Of a stretch of DNA of 64,000 nucleotides, positions 44,699 to 53,412 are shown one piece after another (the stretch's first letter is position 1; each line of letters opens with the position of its first letter). Below the pieces are notes generated by a model. That model saw nothing but the letters and a program-made list of their open reading frames with translations, ran no database searches and was not told the origin of the DNA. The translations under genes and the position numbers were made by a program. The stretch comes from Mesorhizobium sp. AR10 (GTDB lineage Bacteria; Pseudomonadota; Alphaproteobacteria; Rhizobiales; Rhizobiaceae): positions 372,001-436,000 of the forward strand of contig NZ_CP080524.1 of assembly GCF_024746795.1 (NCBI RefSeq), read 5' to 3'.

Positions 44699-45496
44699 AT
44701 GAGCTTCACTCGTCGTAACCTGCTTCTTCTCGCTGCCACCATCGGCATCGCCGCCGGCCCGGCCACCGCCTATGCCGCCGATGTGCTCAACGTCGGCGCC
44801 TATCCGACCAATCCGCCCTTCGAATACAAGAACGAGAGCGGCACCTTCGAGGGTTTCGAAGTCGACATCGTCAACGAGGCGGCTAAGCGCGCCGGCATGA
44901 CCACGGAAATCGCCGACCTCGGGTTTCAGGCGCTGTTCGCCGCCACCACCTCGAAGCGTATCGATGTCGCTATCTCGTCGATCACCATCACGCCGGAGCG
45001 GCTGAAGTCGCAATCGTTCACCCAGCCCTACTATGACTCCGACATGGGCATCGCCACCAAGACCGACAGCGCGATCAAGACCGAGGCCGACCTGAAGGGC
45101 AAGATCGTCGGCGTGCTGTCCGGCTCGACCGGTGAAACCTGGGTCAAGGAACACCAGGAGGCCGGGGGGTTCAGCGAGGTGAAGGGCTATGATACGCAGC
45201 AGAACCTGCTGCTCGATCTCAGCGCCGGCCGCGTCGACGCCGCGGTCAGCGACATTCCGGGCATGGAGTATTCCTTCACCAAGATGAAGGATTTGACCGT
45301 CAAGGAGCGCATCAAGACCGGCGAACAATACGGGCTGATGATGACCAAGGACCACCCGCTGCTCGGCAAGCTGAACGACACACTGACCGCGATGAAGAAG
45401 GACGGCACGCTGGCCTCGATCCACAAGAAGTGGTTCGGCAGCGACGCACCGGCCGATTCTTCGACCGTCAAGGAAATGCCGTTGCCGAAGGGCTGA
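44699..45496 (+). CDS. Amino-acid-type ABC transporter substrate-binding protein
   Basis: A 265-residue family 3 periplasmic binding protein. The signal peptide (MSFTRRNLLLLAATIGIAAG, cut after AYA near residue 27) precedes LNVGAYPTNPPFEYKNESG, the usual ligand-entry segment, and ISSITITPERLKSQSFTQPYY. Ligands of the family are polar amino acids, opines and their derivatives. AGAGGGAAC precedes ATG 44699. A permease gene follows after 155 bases, but no matching ATPase is present. Confidence 0.9.
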   Translation: MSFTRRNLLLLAATIGIAAGPATAYAADVLNVGAYPTNPPFEYKNESGTFEGFEVDIVNEAAKRAGMTTEIADLGFQALFAATTSKRIDVAISSITITPERLKSQSFTQPYYDSDMGIATKTDSAIKTEADLKGKIVGVLSGSTGETWVKEHQEAGGFSEVKGYDTQQNLLLDLSAGRVDAAVSDIPGMEYSFTKMKDLTVKERIKTGEQYGLMMTKDHPLLGKLNDTLTAMKKDGTLASIHKKWFGSDAPADSSTVKEMPLPKG

Positions 45497-45567
45497 GCGG
45501 CGATTTGCGCTGAAATCGCGCCGGCTTCCCGTGCCGGCACGATCTCATGACGTCCTTCGATTTTCGC

Positions 45568-45611
45568 GCATGACCCTTCCCGGAAACCGATTTCGGTTTC
45601 CGGGATCATGC
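45568..45611. repeat. Short palindrome between binding-protein and permease genes
   Basis: Arms CCCGGAAACCGA and TCGGTTTCCGGG pair perfectly around TT, with outer GCATGA/TCATGC. The form resembles small palindromes scattered in Rhizobiales genomes. It may stabilise the binding-protein transcript or end part of the transcription. Confidence 0.8.
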
Positions 45612-45651
45612 TTTAGCGTCGCGGGACGCCAACCGTTTCGGGAATGCTCCC

Positions 45652-46326
45652 ATGTCGCTGCTGGACACCTTCTTCAACGCCGATGTCATGCTCTCCAGCC
45701 TGCCGGCGCTGCTGCGCGGCTTCCTGAACACGCTGCTGCTCGGGATCCTGAGCATCGGCATCGGCATCCCCGTCGGCCTGGGGATCAGCCTTGTGCGGCT
45801 CTATGCGCCGAAGCCGCTGCGGTGGCTTGCGGTCGGCTACATCGACATCTTCCGGGCGATGCCGGTGCTGGTGGTGCTGATCCTGATCTACTATGCGCTG
45901 CCGTTCCTCGGTATACGGCTGTCGTCCTGGACCTCCGCGGTGACGGCGTTCGCCATCATCATGGCGGCCTATTCGGCCGAGGTGTTCCGCTCCGGCATAG
46001 AAAGCATTCCGCGCGGCCAGTTCGAGGCGGCGCAGGCGCTCGGCCTGCCGTTCCTGCTAACCTTGCGAAAGGTGGTGCTGCCGCAGGCGATCCGCGTGGT
46101 CATTCCGCCAATGACCAGCAACTGCGTTTCGATGTTCAAGGACACTTCGCTCGCCTCCACCGTGGCGCTGCCCGAACTGCTGAAGGAAGCGACCAACGCC
46201 CAGTCGCTGTACGCCAATCCCTCGCCGCTAATCGGCGCCGCGCTGGTCTATCTCATCTTCCTCTGGCCGATGGTGCGTCTCGTCAGCCTGCTTGAACGCC
46301 GCTTCAAAACCGAAAAAACCCGCTGA
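45652..46326 (+). CDS. Amino-acid-type ABC transporter permease
   Basis: A 224-residue permease of the His/Glu/Gln/Arg/opine family. It has [57 protein letters not shown] (EAA loop start) and [20 protein letters not shown]. It may homodimerise, since only one permease is encoded. The ATPase would have to come from elsewhere in the genome. It ends 47 bases before the class V PLP enzyme gene. Confidence 0.9.
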   Translation: MSLLDTFFNADVMLSSLPALLRGFLNTLLLGILSIGIGIPVGLGISLVRLYAPKPLRWLAVGYIDIFRAMPVLVVLILIYYALPFLGIRLSSWTSAVTAFAIIMAAYSAEVFRSGIESIPRGQFEAAQALGLPFLLTLRKVVLPQAIRVVIPPMTSNCVSMFKDTSLASTVALPELLKEATNAQSLYANPSPLIGAALVYLIFLWPMVRLVSLLERRFKTEKTR

Positions 46327-46373
46327 CCCTGGCCAACAATTTCCAACTGCAAAGCACTCCGCAGGAGACGACC

Positions 46374-47654
46374 TTGAACAAGCATCAGACCGACAACGCG
46401 ACCAACGCCGCCGGCCCGTTCCCCGTCGAAACAATCCGCGCCATGTTTCCCGCCTTGCAGCGGGCCGGCGACTTCATCTTTTTGGACAATGCTGCCGGCG
46501 CGCAGATCCCGCAGAGCGTGCTCGACGCGGTGACCAACCATCTGGTCTCGCACAATGTGCAGCGCGGCGGCCGCTATGGCCGTAGCGTCACCGTCGACCA
46601 ATCGGTCGCCGACGCGCGCGAAAGCGTAGCGCTGCTGATCAACGCCTATAGTCCGTCGGAAATCTGCTTCGGCATGAACGCCACTTCGTTCATCCGCCTG
46701 GTCAGCCTCGGCATCGGCCAGATGCTTCAGGAGCGCGACGAAATCGTCATCACCGACATGGACCATGACGCCAACATCGCGACGTGGCTGGCGCTGGAAT
46801 CTGCTGGCGCCAAGTTCAAATGGTGGCGTATGCGCGAGGACGGCAATCTACATGTCGACGACCTGCGCCCGCTGGTCTCCGATCGCACAAGGCTCGTCGC
46901 CTGCACCGCTACGGCGCATTCGATCGGCTCGATCGTCGATGTCGCTTCGGTGGCGAAGATTGCCCATGCTGCAGGCGCCGAAGTGTTCCTCGACGGCGTG
47001 CATTACGGGCCGCACGGCCTGATCGACGTGCAGGCCTGGGACTGCGACTACCTCGTCTGCTCCGGCTACAAGAATTTCTCGCCGCATATGGGCTTCCTCT
47101 GGGGCCGCTTCGAGACGCTGAAGCGGCTGCCGACCTTCCGCGAGGACTTTATCCCCGACGAGCCGCCCTACAAGGTCGAGGCCGGCACCTTCATCTACGA
47201 GAACGTCTCCGGCATGGATGCCGCGGTGCGCTATCTCGAATCGATCGGCCGCAACTTTGCGCCTGCGAACAACCGCTCGCGCCGCGACAACATCGTCGCC
47301 GGCATGAATGCCATCCGCGACTACGAACTGGTGCTGGCGCGCGAAATGCTGGCCGTGCTCAAGGATTGCGGCGCGACCATCTACGGCGTTGCCGACGAGG
47401 ACCGCATCACGGAACGCGTGCCGACCTTCTGTTTCAACATCGGCACGCTGTCGCCGCAAGCGATCGTCGAGGGGATGGCCGAGATGCAGATCGGCATCCG
47501 CGACGGCCACATGTACGCGCCGCGGCTGATGAAGCGTCTCAATCTCAGCATGGACAGCGGCGCCATCCGCGCCTCGCTGGTGCATTACAATACGATCGAG
47601 GAAGTGCGCCGCTTCGGCGAAGCGCTGCGCGCCATCATCGCCCGGCTGTCCTGA
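46374..47654 (+). CDS. Cysteine-desulfurase-like class V PLP enzyme
   Basis: A 426-residue PLP enzyme of the SufS-like class V group. The cofactor lysine is in [13 protein letters not shown] near residue 233, and upstream are [22 protein letters not shown] and [11 protein letters not shown]. No conserved active-site cysteine loop of a true desulfurase is evident, so lyase, desulfurase or aminotransferase activity is open. TTG 46374 is supported by AGGAGA 5 bases upstream; the first downstream ATG would remove conserved sequence. It follows the uptake genes and may process the imported compound. Confidence 0.82.
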   Translation: MNKHQTDNATNAAGPFPVETIRAMFPALQRAGDFIFLDNAAGAQIPQSVLDAVTNHLVSHNVQRGGRYGRSVTVDQSVADARESVALLINAYSPSEICFGMNATSFIRLVSLGIGQMLQERDEIVITDMDHDANIATWLALESAGAKFKWWRMREDGNLHVDDLRPLVSDRTRLVACTATAHSIGSIVDVASVAKIAHAAGAEVFLDGVHYGPHGLIDVQAWDCDYLVCSGYKNFSPHMGFLWGRFETLKRLPTFREDFIPDEPPYKVEAGTFIYENVSGMDAAVRYLESIGRNFAPANNRSRRDNIVAGMNAIRDYELVLAREMLAVLKDCGATIYGVADEDRITERVPTFCFNIGTLSPQAIVEGMAEMQIGIRDGHMYAPRLMKRLNLSMDSGAIRASLVHYNTIEEVRRFGEALRAIIARLS

Positions 47655-47672
47655 TCGGGTCGAACGACTGGT

Positions 47673-48503
47673 TCAGGCGGCCTTCTTCTTCGCCAGTCGC
47701 GCCTTGATAGAGGCGACGTCGGCGCGCGGCGTCGCCGCAAACAGCGTCCTGGTGTAGCTGTGCTTGGGGTCGGCAAAGACCTCGTCACGCGAGCCGTATT
47801 CGACCGCTTCGCCGAAATACATCACCATCACGTCGTCGGCGATGTAGCGCACCACAGACAGATCGTGGCTGATGAAGACATAGGTCAGCTGGAATTCGTC
47901 CTGCAGGTCGGCGAGCAGGTTGAGCACTTGCGCCTGCACCGACAGATCGAGCGCCGACACCGGCTCGTCCAGCACCAAAAGGCTCGGGTTGAGCATCAAT
48001 GCGCGGGCAATGGCGATGCGCTGGCGCTGGCCGCCCGAGAACATGTGCGGATAGCGGTTGTAGTGCTCCGTGCCGAGGCCGACCTTCTTCAGCATCTTCA
48101 TGGCGAGGTCGCGCCGTTCGTCGGCCGGCTTGTCGGTGTTGATGACCAGCGGCTCGCCCAGCACATCGCCGATCTTCTGGCGCGGATTGAGCGAACCATA
48201 GGGGTTCTGGAAGACGATCTGCACCTTGCGGCGCATCTCCTTGGTCAGGCCGTTCTTGGCAATGTCGACCTTGTTGCCATCGATGAAAAGTTCGCCCGCC
48301 GTTGCCGGATCGATCAGCGTGATGATGCGGGCGAGCGTGGACTTGCCGCAACCGCTTTCGCCGACGATGGCCAGCGTCTTGCCCTTCTGCACGCTGAAGG
48401 AAACGCCTTTGACCGCGTGCACGGTGCGGGCGGGACGGAAAAGCCCACCTCCGACATGATAGTCGCGCACAATGTTCTTGCCTTCGAGAACCGTCAAACT
48501 CAT
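47673..48503 (-). CDS. Dipeptide-type ABC transporter ATP-binding protein (DppF type)
   Basis: A 276-residue ATPase: Walker A GESGCGKS near residue 44, Q-loop IVFQNPYGSLNPRQK, signature [16 protein letters not shown], Walker B LLVLDEPVSALD. It is the last gene of a five-gene importer on the minus strand and overlaps its partner ATPase gene by 4 bases. Confidence 0.93.
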   Translation of the reverse strand: MSLTVLEGKNIVRDYHVGGGLFRPARTVHAVKGVSFSVQKGKTLAIVGESGCGKSTLARIITLIDPATAGELFIDGNKVDIAKNGLTKEMRRKVQIVFQNPYGSLNPRQKIGDVLGEPLVINTDKPADERRDLAMKMLKKVGLGTEHYNRYPHMFSGGQRQRIAIARALMLNPSLLVLDEPVSALDLSVQAQVLNLLADLQDEFQLTYVFISHDLSVVRYIADDVMVMYFGEAVEYGSRDEVFADPKHSYTRTLFAATPRADVASIKARLAKKKAA

Positions 48504-49357
48504 GAGGCGGCTCCCGCGGCAGATGGCGCCGGCTCGAACAGCATGTCGGACACGGTCGGCAGTCGGTCGCCGACGGCGTTTTCCGGCAGCGCCGACAGCA
48601 GTGCGCGCGTGTAGTTGCTCTGCGGCTTCTCGAACAGCGACAAAACGTCGGCCTCTTCCATCTTGCGGCCCTTGTACTGGACGATGACGCGATCGGCGGT
48701 CTCGGCCACGACGCCCATATTGTGGGTGATCATGATCAGGCCCATGCCGTATTTGGCCTGCAGGCCGACCAGCAGGTCGAGGATCTGCTTCTGGATGGTG
48801 ACATCAAGTGCCGTCGTCGGCTCGTCAGCGATCAGCAGCTTCGGATTGCAGGCGATGGCGATGGCGATCATGACGCGCTGGCACTGGCCGCCCGACATCT
48901 GGTGCGGGAATGAGTTCAGCCGTTCTTCCGGATCGGCAATGCCGACCAGCGTCATCAACTCGATGGCGCGCGCCCGGCGCTCGGCGCGGTCCATGCCCAT
49001 ATGGAAGCGCAGCACCTCCTCGATCTGGAAGCCGGCGGTGAAGCATGGATTGAGGCTGGCCACCGGCTCCTGGAAGATCATCGAGATGTCCTTGCCGACG
49101 ATCTTGCGGCGCTCGGACGGGCTGAGCTCCAACAGGTCGGTTCCGTCGAAGGCCATGCGGTCGGCCTTCACCGTCGCCGTGTTGGGCAAAAGCCCCATCA
49201 CCGCCAGCATCGCCACCGATTTGCCGGAGCCGGATTCGCCGACGATCGCCAACACCTCGCGCGGCTCGACCGACAGGTCGATGCCTTGCACGGCCATGAA
49301 CGGTCCGGCCGCGGTATCGAAGGAAACGGTGAGGTTCCTGATCTCGAGAAGAGGCAT
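48500..49357 (-). CDS. Dipeptide-type ABC transporter ATP-binding protein (DppD type)
   Basis: A 285-residue ATPase: Walker A GESGSGKS near residue 39, Q-loop MIFQEPVASLNPCFT, Walker [13 protein letters not shown]. The signature is MSGGQCQRVMIAIAIA, with Cys where most homologues have Arg; activity is still likely. Met at 49357 is chosen from the MPLLEIRNLTVSF start; the longer frame is antisense of the permease gene. Confidence 0.92.
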   Translation of the reverse strand: MPLLEIRNLTVSFDTAAGPFMAVQGIDLSVEPREVLAIVGESGSGKSVAMLAVMGLLPNTATVKADRMAFDGTDLLELSPSERRKIVGKDISMIFQEPVASLNPCFTAGFQIEEVLRFHMGMDRAERRARAIELMTLVGIADPEERLNSFPHQMSGGQCQRVMIAIAIACNPKLLIADEPTTALDVTIQKQILDLLVGLQAKYGMGLIMITHNMGVVAETADRVIVQYKGRKMEEADVLSLFEKPQSNYTRALLSALPENAVGDRLPTVSDMLFEPAPSAAGAAS

Positions 49358-49359
49358 GG

Positions 49360-50277
49360 TCAGGACCTCTTCAGCTTGGGGTCGAAGGCGTCGCGCAGGC
49401 CGTCGCCGATCAGGTTGATGGCAAGCACCGTGATCAGGATGGCGAGACCTGGGAAAGTCACCACCCAGGGCGCGCGCAGGATGAACTCGCGCGCCGAGGC
49501 GAGCATGGTGCCCCATTCCGGTGTCGGTGGTTGCGCGCCGACGCCGAGGAAGCCGAGCGCAGCGGCTTCGAGGATGGCATTGGAGAAGGACAATGTCGCC
49601 TGCACGATCAGCGGCGCCACGCAATTCGGCAAGATCGTCACCAGCATCAGCCGCAGGTGACTCGCACCGGCCACCTTGGCGGAGACTACATATTCGCGGT
49701 TCTTCTCGGCCATCACGGCGGCGCGGGTGAGCCGGGCGAAGTGCGGCTGCAGCACCAGCGCGATCGCCAGCATGGCGTTGAACAGGCCAGGGCCGAGGAT
49801 CGCCACCAGCACCAGCGCCAGGAGCAGCGACGGGAAGGCCAGGATGATGTCCATGATGCGCATGATCAGCGTATCGACCCAGCCGCGGAAATAACCGGCG
49901 AGCACGCCAAGCACGATGCCGCTGGTCAGCGAGAAAACGACGACCACCAGACCGATGAACAGCGAGAAACGCGCCCCGAAGATCAACCGCGAAAGCATGT
50001 CGCGGCCAACCGCGTCGGTGCCCAGCAGGAACATCCAATTGCCGCCCTCCTGCCAGACCGGAGGCGCCAAGAGTGCGTCGCGAAATTGTTCGTCGGGCGA
50101 ATGCGGTGCCACCAGCGGCGCGAAAATTGCCACCAGCACCAGCGCCGAGAACACGAACAGGCCGATGACGGCGCCGGTGTTCATCGAAAAATAGTGCCAG
50201 AATTCAGCGAAGGCGCGTTGCCTGCCGCCGGGTTGAACGGATGCAGCAGTGGCTTCGGCGCCGGACTGGTCGGTCAT
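49360..50277 (-). CDS. Dipeptide-type ABC transporter permease (DppC type)
   Basis: A 305-residue permease with an N-terminal cytoplasmic stretch of about 35 residues, LLGTDAVGRDMLSRLIFGAR after the first periplasmic loop, the EAA loop KNREYVVSAKVAGASHLRLM and the end GDGLRDAFDPKLKRS. It lies 1 base from the DppB-type gene stop, in one operon with its partner genes. Confidence 0.93.
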   Translation of the reverse strand: MTDQSGAEATAASVQPGGRQRAFAEFWHYFSMNTGAVIGLFVFSALVLVAIFAPLVAPHSPDEQFRDALLAPPVWQEGGNWMFLLGTDAVGRDMLSRLIFGARFSLFIGLVVVVFSLTSGIVLGVLAGYFRGWVDTLIMRIMDIILAFPSLLLALVLVAILGPGLFNAMLAIALVLQPHFARLTRAAVMAEKNREYVVSAKVAGASHLRLMLVTILPNCVAPLIVQATLSFSNAILEAAALGFLGVGAQPPTPEWGTMLASAREFILRAPWVVTFPGLAILITVLAINLIGDGLRDAFDPKLKRS

Positions 50278-50278
50278 C

Positions 50279-51286
50279 TTACTGCACCCGGATTCGTGGG
50301 TTGATGACGGCGTAGAGCACGTCGACGATCAGGTTCACCGCCATGACGATCAGCGCGATGATCAGCAGGCCGCTCTGAACGACGACATAGTCGCGCTTGC
50401 CGATCGCGTCGATCATCCACTTGCCGATACCGGGCCAGGAAAAGATCGTTTCGGTCAGGATGGCGCCGGCCATCAGCGTGCCGACCTGCAGGCCGATGGT
50501 GGTGACGACCGGGATCAGAGCGTTGCGGAAGGCGTGCAGCCCGATGACGCGGCGCGGCGCCAGGCCCTTGGCACGCGCGGTACGGACATAGTCCTCGCCC
50601 AGCACTTCGAGCATCGCCGACCGTGTCTGCCGCGCGATGACGGCAAGCGGAATCGTCGCCAGCACGATCGACGGCAGGATCAGGTGACTGGCGGCAGACC
50701 TGAACGCGCCGCTCTTTCCGGAGATCAGGCTGTCTATCAGCATGAACCCCGTCGTCGGCTTGAAGAAATACTGCAGGCCGATGCGGCCGGAAACAGGCGT
50801 CCAGCCGAGATAGCCGGAGAAGAAAATGATGAGCAGCAGGCCCCACCAGAAGATTGGCATCGAGTAGCCGGTCAGTGCCACGCCCATCGTCGCCTGGTCG
50901 AACCATGATCCGCGCTTGACCGCGGCGAAGATGCCGGCGGGAATGCCGATGACGACGGCGATGATCAAGGCGATCGTGGCCAATTCCATCGTGGCGGGAA
51001 ACAGCGCCTGGAATTCACCAAGAACCGGTCGCTTGGTGGCGATCGATATGCCGAAGTCGCCGGTCAGAACCCTGCCGATATAGTCCAGATACTGGATGAC
51101 ATAAGGCCGGTTGTAGCCGAATTGCTCGATAAGTTCGGCGTAGCGCTCGGGGCTGACGCCGCGCTCTCCGGCGAGCGCCAGGATCGGGTCGCCCGGAAGA
51201 AGCCGAACGAAAGCAAACGCCGCCAGCGAGATGCCGAACACGGTCGGAACGATCAGGGCGAGCTTATGGAGGAGATAACGAAGCAT
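50279..51286 (-). CDS. Dipeptide-type ABC transporter permease (DppB type)
   Basis: A 335-residue permease. It starts MLRYLLHKLALIVPTVFGIS, has FVRLLPGDPILALAGERGVS, the EAA loop LGEDYVRTARAKGLAPRRVI and ends DVLYAVINPRIRVQ. The layout is standard for DppB/OppB. The binding-protein gene lies 57 bases upstream. Confidence 0.93.
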   Translation of the reverse strand: MLRYLLHKLALIVPTVFGISLAAFAFVRLLPGDPILALAGERGVSPERYAELIEQFGYNRPYVIQYLDYIGRVLTGDFGISIATKRPVLGEFQALFPATMELATIALIIAVVIGIPAGIFAAVKRGSWFDQATMGVALTGYSMPIFWWGLLLIIFFSGYLGWTPVSGRIGLQYFFKPTTGFMLIDSLISGKSGAFRSAASHLILPSIVLATIPLAVIARQTRSAMLEVLGEDYVRTARAKGLAPRRVIGLHAFRNALIPVVTTIGLQVGTLMAGAILTETIFSWPGIGKWMIDAIGKRDYVVVQSGLLIIALIVMAVNLIVDVLYAVINPRIRVQ

Positions 51287-51343
51287 CTTACTTCATAGAA
51301 CGGCGGCGCTGGAAGTCCAGCGCCGCCGTCCAATTTCGCTGAC

Positions 51344-52936
51344 TTATTCGGCGACGTCGACGCCGTCAAACCGATGAATGCCAAGCGGGTCCATGACGAA
51401 GCCCGAGACTTTCTTGTTCATCGGCATGAAGACCTTGGAGTGGGCGATGGTCAGCCACGGGGCCTCACGCTTGAACACAACCTGGGCTTCCTCGTAGATC
51501 TTGGTGCGTTCGGCGACGTCCGTGGTTGCCTTGCCCTTCTTCAGCAGGTCCTCGAACTCCTTGTTGCACCAGATCGCGTAGTTGGACTGGCCAATGGCGT
51601 CGCAACCGAGCAGGAATAGGAAGTTATCCGGATCACCATTGTCACCGGTCCAGCCCAGTTGGAAGGCGCCGTCGCGGTCCTTGGCCTTGCCGCGGGTGCG
51701 GTACTCGGTCCATTCGTAGCTGACGATCTCGGCCTTGACGCCGACGGCGGCGTAGTCGGCCTGAATCAACTCGGCCACGCGCTGGGCGTTCGGGTTGTAG
51801 GGACGGCTGACGGGCATGGCCCAGATCTTCATCGACAGATCCTTGACGCCCGCGTCGGCCAGCATCTTCTTGGCCGCTTCGGGATCGTAGGGATCGTCCT
51901 TGATGTCCTTGTTGTAGGACCACATGGTCGGCGGGATCGGATTGACGGCCGCCTGGCCGGCACCCTGATAGACCGCGTCGATGATCGCCTTCTTGTTGAC
52001 CGCCATGTTGAGGGCCTTGCGGACCTCGACCTTGTCGAAGGGCGGCAGCGTCGTGTTGTAGGCGAGGTAGCCGATGTTCAGGCCTTCCTGCTCGTCGACC
52101 TTGAGGTTCGCATCAGCCTGCAGGCCGGCAATGTCGGCCGGGGCCGGGTACGACATGATATCGCACTCGCCTGCCTTGAGCTTCTGCGCCCGCACGGCCG
52201 GATCGGGCGTGATGGCGAAGATCAGGTCGTCGATCTTCTGACGGCCGCCAAAGTAGCCGTCCCATGCCGCATAGCGGATGACCGCGTCGACCTGGTAATC
52301 GACGAACTGGAACGGACCGGTGCCGATCGGCTTCTGGGTGAACTGCTGCCTGGTACCGGCCTTGTCGAGCTGGTCGGCATATTCCTTGGAGACGATCGAA
52401 GCGAAATCCATGCCGAGATCCGGCAGGAAGGCGACTTCAGGCTTGTTGAGCACGAACTTCACCGTCAGGTCGTCGACCTTGACGATTTCCTTCAAGAGAT
52501 CCGGGAAGCCCATGCCGGCAAAATATTCCCAGCCGGTGCCTTCCAGGTAGCTGAACCACGGGCTTTCCTTCTTCCACTGACGTTCGAAGGAGAAGATCAC
52601 GTCGTCGGCATTGAGGTCGCGCGTCGGCGTAAAATAGTCGGTGGTCTGGAATTTGACGCCCGGCCGAAGCTTGAACGTATATTCGAGACCGTCGTCGGAA
52701 ACCGTCCAGCTCTCGGCGAGGCCGGGCGAGATGGTGGTCTTGCCATGCTCGAACTCGACCAGGCGCGAATAAATGGTGCGCGACGACGCGTCGAAATCGT
52801 TGCCGCCGCTCCACGGCGACGGGTCGAAGCCGGCCGGTGATGCCTCGGAGCAGTAGACCAGCTGTTTAGCATTGGCCATGCCGCCGATGACGCTTGCAGC
52901 CAGCAACGCGGCTGCAAAAGTCAGTTTCTTTTTCAT
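51344..52936 (-). CDS. Dipeptide-type ABC transporter substrate-binding protein (DppA type)
   Basis: A 530-residue family 5 binding protein. A Sec signal peptide (MKKKLTFAAALLAASVIGG, cut after ANA near residue 23) is followed by QLVYCSEASPAGFDPSPWS, very close to the start of DppA. Other markers are FKLRPGVKFQTTDYFTP, KPIGTGPFQFVDYQ and the late WTGDNGDPDNFLFLLGCDA, typical of dipeptide and haem-binding DppA. AGGGAG precedes ATG 52936. It opens the operon 52936-47673. Confidence 0.93.
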   Translation of the reverse strand: MKKKLTFAAALLAASVIGGMANAKQLVYCSEASPAGFDPSPWSGGNDFDASSRTIYSRLVEFEHGKTTISPGLAESWTVSDDGLEYTFKLRPGVKFQTTDYFTPTRDLNADDVIFSFERQWKKESPWFSYLEGTGWEYFAGMGFPDLLKEIVKVDDLTVKFVLNKPEVAFLPDLGMDFASIVSKEYADQLDKAGTRQQFTQKPIGTGPFQFVDYQVDAVIRYAAWDGYFGGRQKIDDLIFAITPDPAVRAQKLKAGECDIMSYPAPADIAGLQADANLKVDEQEGLNIGYLAYNTTLPPFDKVEVRKALNMAVNKKAIIDAVYQGAGQAAVNPIPPTMWSYNKDIKDDPYDPEAAKKMLADAGVKDLSMKIWAMPVSRPYNPNAQRVAELIQADYAAVGVKAEIVSYEWTEYRTRGKAKDRDGAFQLGWTGDNGDPDNFLFLLGCDAIGQSNYAIWCNKEFEDLLKKGKATTDVAERTKIYEEAQVVFKREAPWLTIAHSKVFMPMNKKVSGFVMDPLGIHRFDGVDVAE

Positions 52937-53412
52937 TGAGGACTCCCTGATGTTCTTCCAAGCCCCTCTATCAGGCTCGCGAAGCGCGCATATAAGCACC
53001 GTTTTTCTGGCTTTGGAACACCTCGTTTGCCTACCCCACGGGAAGCAGAAAAAGAATCCGGACTTCCGGCAAATGGAAGAAAATATTGGCGATTTTGACT
53101 GATCACGATATTGTTAACGACCGAATTTTTTTATTGATCGGCAATGTGGCCAATAGTGACGAGCCGCGGACTTGACGCCGCCTGTCGCGTTGAAAGATGC
53201 CGGTCCGGGTCAAGTCGTCGCCGAAAAGATTTCGACGGCAAATCTTTCCCGTTCTGCCGCAAGGGCAAGACTTGCACGGCCGCTGCTAGTCGCAATACAT
53301 AGACGGCATGCCGGATCTGCTAGGATCCAGCATGCAGCCAGTAGCGGAGGACGTCTCTGTCATTCAGAGTCGAGCGCGGCACGAAGCATAAGAACGACCG
53401 AGGGAGGCACAG
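52937..53412. other. Intergenic region between divergent dppA-type and acyl-CoA ligase genes
   Basis: This 476-base gap carries no gene I can support. The part 53070-53150 is A/T-rich (GATATTGTTAACGACC, a run of seven T) and is the likely promoter zone. A purine-rich ribosome site (GAGGGAGG) lies just before the ligase start. Confidence 0.6.

Noticed and set aside
46374..47654. Housekeeping cysteine desulfurase of Fe-S assembly
   Set aside because: No suf or isc genes are nearby and the expected active-site cysteine loop is not evident.
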